DNA from: Cornus controversa
Taxonomy: Eukaryota > Streptophyta > Magnoliopsida > Cornales > Cornaceae
Length of the DNA: 64,000 bases
Direction of reading: 5' to 3'
Assembly: GCA_026545225.1 (NCBI GenBank)
Contig: CM048849.1
Coordinates: 46,596,336-46,660,335 of the forward strand
Shown here: positions 59,509 to 64,000 of the stretch, piece by piece
Numbering within the stretch: the stretch's first letter is position 1
Layout of the letters: each line of letters begins with the position of its first letter
The notes under the pieces: model-generated
Database searches by the model: none
What the model saw: the letters and a program-made list of their open reading frames with translations, nothing else
What the model was told of the DNA's origin: nothing
Translations under genes and position numbers: made by a program

Positions 59509-59826
59509 GCATTTGTGGAAGTGTCACCAGTAAGACTTTCTTTTAAAAGTTGCATTTACTTTAATTATTCTAGCTGAATCTCAATTTAATATCGAGCCTT
59601 AGAGCGATAGCTCTGAGGTTTTTGCTCGAATAATTCTCTGTTTGTTACTCAAATATCAATAGCGATCCTTTTTGTTTCAAAATTTGTTGTTATAACTAAA
59701 ACAAAAAGTAAACAACCCTACGGGGATACACCTCCAATGAGGACCTTTAATAAAAAAGGCGGGATAGATGAATCCCGAGAACATTGTTTAACAGCCCTAC
59801 GGGGGCCCAACCTTACGGGGGCATAA
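59509..59826 (+). other. Retroelement non-coding region downstream of gag
   Basis: It contains one unit of the tandem repeat seen at 62937-63940 (CTACGGGGATACACCTCCAA at about 59717). It is then cut by the solo LTR at 59827. Confidence 0.6.
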
Positions 59827-62800
59827 TGTCACACCCTGAACCTCGAGACTTGAGATCCATGGGTGAAAGGAGAGTTGTCGGACTCAAACCGAGCCCAAAG
59901 TATAAAACTAGAATCAAAAATGAAAAAAAGTAGCCCTCAGCTAGAAGAAAATCTAAACACTCGTTACAAAAAAATTCATAACAAATTCATTTTAACTCGA
60001 AATGGAGCATACTAAAATTCTATGGAAACTAGACTAAACGTACCACTTGGATGATCAAAATTCAATAGCTGAAAATATTCCAATGAAATCAGTTTTACAA
60101 GTTAAAACAGCTCACATGGTGCGAGCTAAAAACACACCTTCATCAAGGATGGACTCATTTGAATGCCTTAAAGAATTTATAAAATTCTGGGTTTTGGTAT
60201 TTAGAAAATAGATATAAAGGGATACAATTCTGGAAATTTTCATAATTTATAGAGTTTTGAAAATGGGTCAAACAAATTTTCCAAATCAGCACAAAACAGT
60301 GGGTTCAAAATCTGATAGCAGGACACTGTCGAATTTTTGTAAAAATCTGTATCTTTCCAAAATTCACAAAATTTAATCTGGAAGCACTAGACATCTAGTA
60401 GAATACATGGTAAAAATTTCAAGTCATTTGGAGTAGTTTAGACCTATCAAAATATTTTTGCAAAATCTGGACAGAAAGGGGTCTTTTCGTGAACAATCTG
60501 TCAAGAGAATTTTTCCTTCCCATTTCTCCCATAAACCTGCTCCAAACTGAACCTAATACATGATATGAGCATGAATATGAACCTAAAACCATCCATGGCA
60601 AGTCCCAACTCAAGATATCAAAATCCAAAAATGAAATATGGTACAACATAAGTCAAGATCATAAACTTGTACATACAACATGACATTTAGGTGTCATTAC
60701 ATACACATTTTCAAAGGAGTCAAAATAAATGAAGTTCAAAGAGAAGCAATCCTAAACATGAAGTTGGTGGCTAGATGTACAAAAGGCCACAAGAATGGTT
60801 CTAAACAAATTTCAAATTACATATAACTAAATGGAGGCTACATGAGGCCTTAACATCAAAAGAAATTCCTTGAAGTTTGTTGCACCAATGGAGGCTCAAC
60901 TCTCTCCGGTGTCGACTCCTTTACCTGAAATGTTTAGGGGGTGAGCTTGTCCACTCATAACTCTGTAGAAGACAAGTTAAAAGCTTTATATCGCCAACTA
61001 TACCATATATCAAACCATTAAGTAATCAATGATGCAACTAGGGTTCATGCTCCCTAAATGCCTAATTCTTTGGAATATTTTTAAACATGGAATGAAGTTG
61101 CAACAATAACCTCTACAATTTAATCAAGGGTAATATTAACATACATAAAACATGTGAAACAAGTACACAATTCAATACCAAGATATATAAACAAAAATTT
61201 CAAAATCATCAAAGTGGGATTGACTCGCAAGACACCCTTCAAGTCACGTGTTTGTGGCACGCACTAGGCATTAAACAAGACACGTGTCATTGACGACGTT
61301 CCTAATGGTTCTTTTCGGGATACTAGCCCGCCGGTGACCACCCTAATTGGCCAATATATGAGGATTTCCCTCAAGGGACAATACCCTTAAACGCGACATC
61401 AAATCCCAAAATCATCATCCAAACACATTGTGGCATGATCAATCAAATTAACACATGTGCAATATTCACACGCACATAAATAATGCAATTACATTCAATC
61501 CATGTCCTAGGATTTCACCTAGCATGACATAATTTCATTTTTCTAGACATAACCAATCTCATTAATATAGGCAATACACAATATGAAATGCATATTCTTG
61601 ACCACAAATTTAAACACATATTCAACAAGTCATTCTTAGTCATTTAAAAATTTAAAAAGGAACACAAAGTACTACAATCAACAAAAGAAGAATAAAATCA
61701 GCATGTACTCCATCAACAAATTCAGCTCATTCTCCATACATCACCAACTACTATAACATCACAAAATAACCCATACATCCACAACCCAAAAATCAGTACT
61801 TTATTCAACATATAATCAACCCATCCTCCATATATCTCATAAATACAAAAACAAAACATGATGCTTACATAATCATCATTAAAAATATGAGACAATATCA
61901 ATATATTCATGAGATTTAAAATGGAGTTAGATGAAATAAAATCCTAAACACTCCATGAGTAAATATATGTAAATTTTAGCCAAATAAAACTTAAAACTAA
62001 AACCCCCTACCTCAATGGAGCAACTTATGCGAAAATGGGGTGAAAAAGAGAGGTTGTATATGTCTTACACCTTCCAAATGAGCCCCAAAAATGATAATTT
62101 TTTGATCAATGGATAGCCCTGGCCGAGCTCTACAACTTTTCTTTTGGACTCTTAAGCCAAAACAACCTTGAAGGGGTCCAAAATTTAGAGAGAGAAAGTA
62201 GATCTCAAATGTTCTTTAATAGAGTCTTAGAGAGAGAGAGAAAATGAAATGAAGAAGGAGGAAGATAGGCTGCCGAGCAAGGTTCTGCCACTTGAAAAAA
62301 AATTGGACTTTTGGGTCATGTGGGCCCCACAGTTACAATTTTTCTCACTTATGTGTATATCTATCCTATATGTCTCATACGGTGTCCAAATGCGTCCCGG
62401 TTTCTTTCTAAAATTCTAAAATTTCAAATTTCATTCAAGAATGTCACAATATAAATAAAAATATTTATTCAGCATCGAAATCCAAAACGAGCCCACCAAA
62501 TCAGTCTCGAAGCCCTAAAACGGTGCTAGGGCCCAAAATGCCCATTTCACCTAAACGAACCCGAAAAATAATTCCGGATGGACACAAAATATTTAAAACC
62601 TCTAAATGTGAGTCCCTACATAAAATAATCACCAAGAAATAATAAAAATCAAACCCGACAGATTTGAACATTTCTTTCTTTCCAACATAAGAAAAAAATT
62701 CATTTTTCTCCACTTTGAAATAACTGAGCTCAGCTCCTTTGGATTCTCTAAATAAAATCAATTCCAATGAAAATAAAATTTCAAAACACTCAATTTCAAA

Positions 62801-62928
62801 AAAAGAATCACCTAAATCAGATTTAAGATGAGTGAGTTACGAATTTTCAAAGTTTAAAGAAAAACAACCATATATAAATAAAATTAACCCGACCCGGATT
62901 CGACCAGATAAATGGTCCGGTCATTACA
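59827..62928 (+). mobile_element. Solo LTR of a second Gypsy-type element (3.1 kb)
   Basis: It starts TGTCACACCCTGAACC and ends GGTCCGGTCATTACA. These TG...CA ends resemble the long LTRs of Tekay-type chromoviruses. Flanking direct repeats are CATAA (59822-59826) and CATAG (62929-62933). Removing it restores the surrounding GGGGGCATAGCCCTACG repeat pattern. No internal coding or second LTR is present, consistent with LTR-LTR recombination. Open frames at 60419-60649, 61722-61910 and 62501-62767 are incidental. Confidence 0.75.
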
Positions 62929-62936
62929 CATAGCCC

Positions 62937-63940
62937 TACGAGGGCCACCCTACGGGGATACACCTCCAAGGAGGGCCTTTAATGAAAAAGGCGGGATGGA
63001 TGAATCCCGAGAACATTATTTAACAGCCCTACGGGGGCACAGTCCTACGAAGGCCACCCTATGGGGATACACCTCCAAGGAGGGCCTTTAATGAAAAAGA
63101 CGGAATGGATGAATCCCGAGAATATTGTTTAACAGCCCTACGGGGGCCCAGCCCTACGAGGGCAACCCTACGGGGATACACCTCCAAGGAGGGCCTTTAA
63201 TGAAAAAGGCGGGATGGATGAATCCCTAAAACATCGTTTAACAGCCCTACGGGGGCCCAGTCTTACGGGTCACAGCCCTACAAAGGCCCAGCCCTACGAG
63301 GGCCACCCTACGGGGATACACCTCCAAGGAGGGCCTTTAATGAAAAATGCGAGATGGATGAATCTCGAGAATATTGTTTAACAGCCCTACGGGGGCACAG
63401 CCCTACAAGGGCCTAGCCCTACGAGGGCCACCTTGCGGGGATACACTTTCAAGGAGGGCCTTTAATGAAAAAGGCGGGATGGATGAATCCCGAGAACATT
63501 ATTTAACAGCCCTACGGGGGCACAGCACTACAAGGGCCCAGCCCGACGGGGACACAGCCTTACGAGGGCCACCCTACGGGGATACACCTCCAAGGAGGGC
63601 CTTTAATGAAAAAGGCGGGATGGATGAATCCCGAGAACATTGTTTAATAGTCCTATGGGGGCCCAGCCCTATGAGGGCCACCTTACAGGGATACACCTCC
63701 AAGGAGTGCTTTTAATGAAAAATGTGAGATGGATGAATTTCGAAAACATTGTTTAAACAGCCTTACGAGGGCACAAGCCTAGCCCTACGGGGGCCTAGCC
63801 CTACTACGGGGACACGACCACACCTTTTCAAATGGCCATTAACTAAAAATATGGGATGATTAGTCCGAAAACATTGTCGACCTACCCTACAGGGGCACAA
63901 CCTGTTAAAAGAGATTTTAGCAAAAGGCAGGTAAGTTCCG
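62937..63940 (+). repeat. Tandem repeat array of 110-142 bp units in the retroelement non-coding region
   Basis: At least seven units contain GATACACCTCCAAGGAGGGC, then a TTTAATGAAAAAGGCGGGAT motif, GATGAATCCCGAGAA, and AACAGCCCTACGGGGGC. Length changes come from extra copies of an AGCCCTACGGGGGCC submotif. The reading frame at 63374-63715 is an artefact. The array belongs with 59717-59826, which lies on the other side of the solo LTR. Confidence 0.85.
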
Positions 63941-64000
63941 TCAAGGTGGTCACATGGCTTTATCCAGAGCCATGCTATTAAGTTTATTAATTAGAGTTTA

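Noticed and set aside
63374..63715. 113-aa open frame
   Set aside because: It consists of in-phase tandem repeat units of a retroelement non-coding region, and the frame breaks in neighbouring units.
1..64000. Search by eye for tRNA, rRNA and known small RNA genes
   Set aside because: I saw no cloverleaf with A- and B-box consensus or rRNA-like stretches. A dedicated RNA-finding program would be needed to exclude small ones.

Overview
This is a nuclear window from a flowering plant, most likely a eudicot. Its genes contain GT-AG introns, the intergenic DNA is very AT-rich, and it holds a chloroplast lipid-import gene, plant disease-resistance-type receptor genes and plant transposons (hAT-, Mutator- and CACTA-like elements and Ty3/Gypsy LTR elements). 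I cannot name the species. I see no bacterial operons, CRISPR arrays, tRNA genes or rRNA genes.

Layout. (1) 1-8.1 kb: a complete five-coding-exon TGD2 gene on the minus strand, with a non-coding first exon and its promoter at about 7.9-8.1 kb. (2) 7.36-33.19 kb: a direct tandem duplication. Unit A is 7359-20147 and unit B is 20148-33185. Each unit carries the TGD2 promoter and first exon, a hAT-like element, decayed receptor fragments, and one intact intronless receptor-like protein gene (RLP1, 1208 aa; RLP2, 1155 aa; both minus strand and EIX-like). (3) 33.2-52.7 kb: an older, heavily invaded duplication of the receptor region. It holds a third, broken receptor copy (41.0-41.8 kb) surrounded by MITEs, nested elements, roughly 155-bp tandem repeats, reverse-transcriptase relics and a younger 3-kb tandem duplication (43.2-49.6 kb). 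(4) 53.5-57.8 kb: the left end of a CACTA element with a decayed transposase-type gene, then head-to-head fragments of an LRR receptor kinase (minus) and a TNL-type LRR (plus). (5) 57.75-64 kb: a Ty3/Gypsy element with LTR, primer-binding site and gag but no visible pol. Its downstream tandem-repeat region is split by a 3.1-kb solo LTR of a different element.

How the parts relate. TGD2 is a housekeeping gene of ER-to-plastid lipid import. The receptors are candidate cell-surface immune receptors that would need a partner kinase, because they have no kinase domain. The most notable link between the two is that the tandem duplication placed a second copy of the TGD2 promoter and first exon, with an intact splice donor, about 1.5 kb upstream of the RLP1 start codon and in the same orientation. 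Only three genes look intact: TGD2, RLP1 and RLP2. The single gag reading frame is open but belongs to a defective element.
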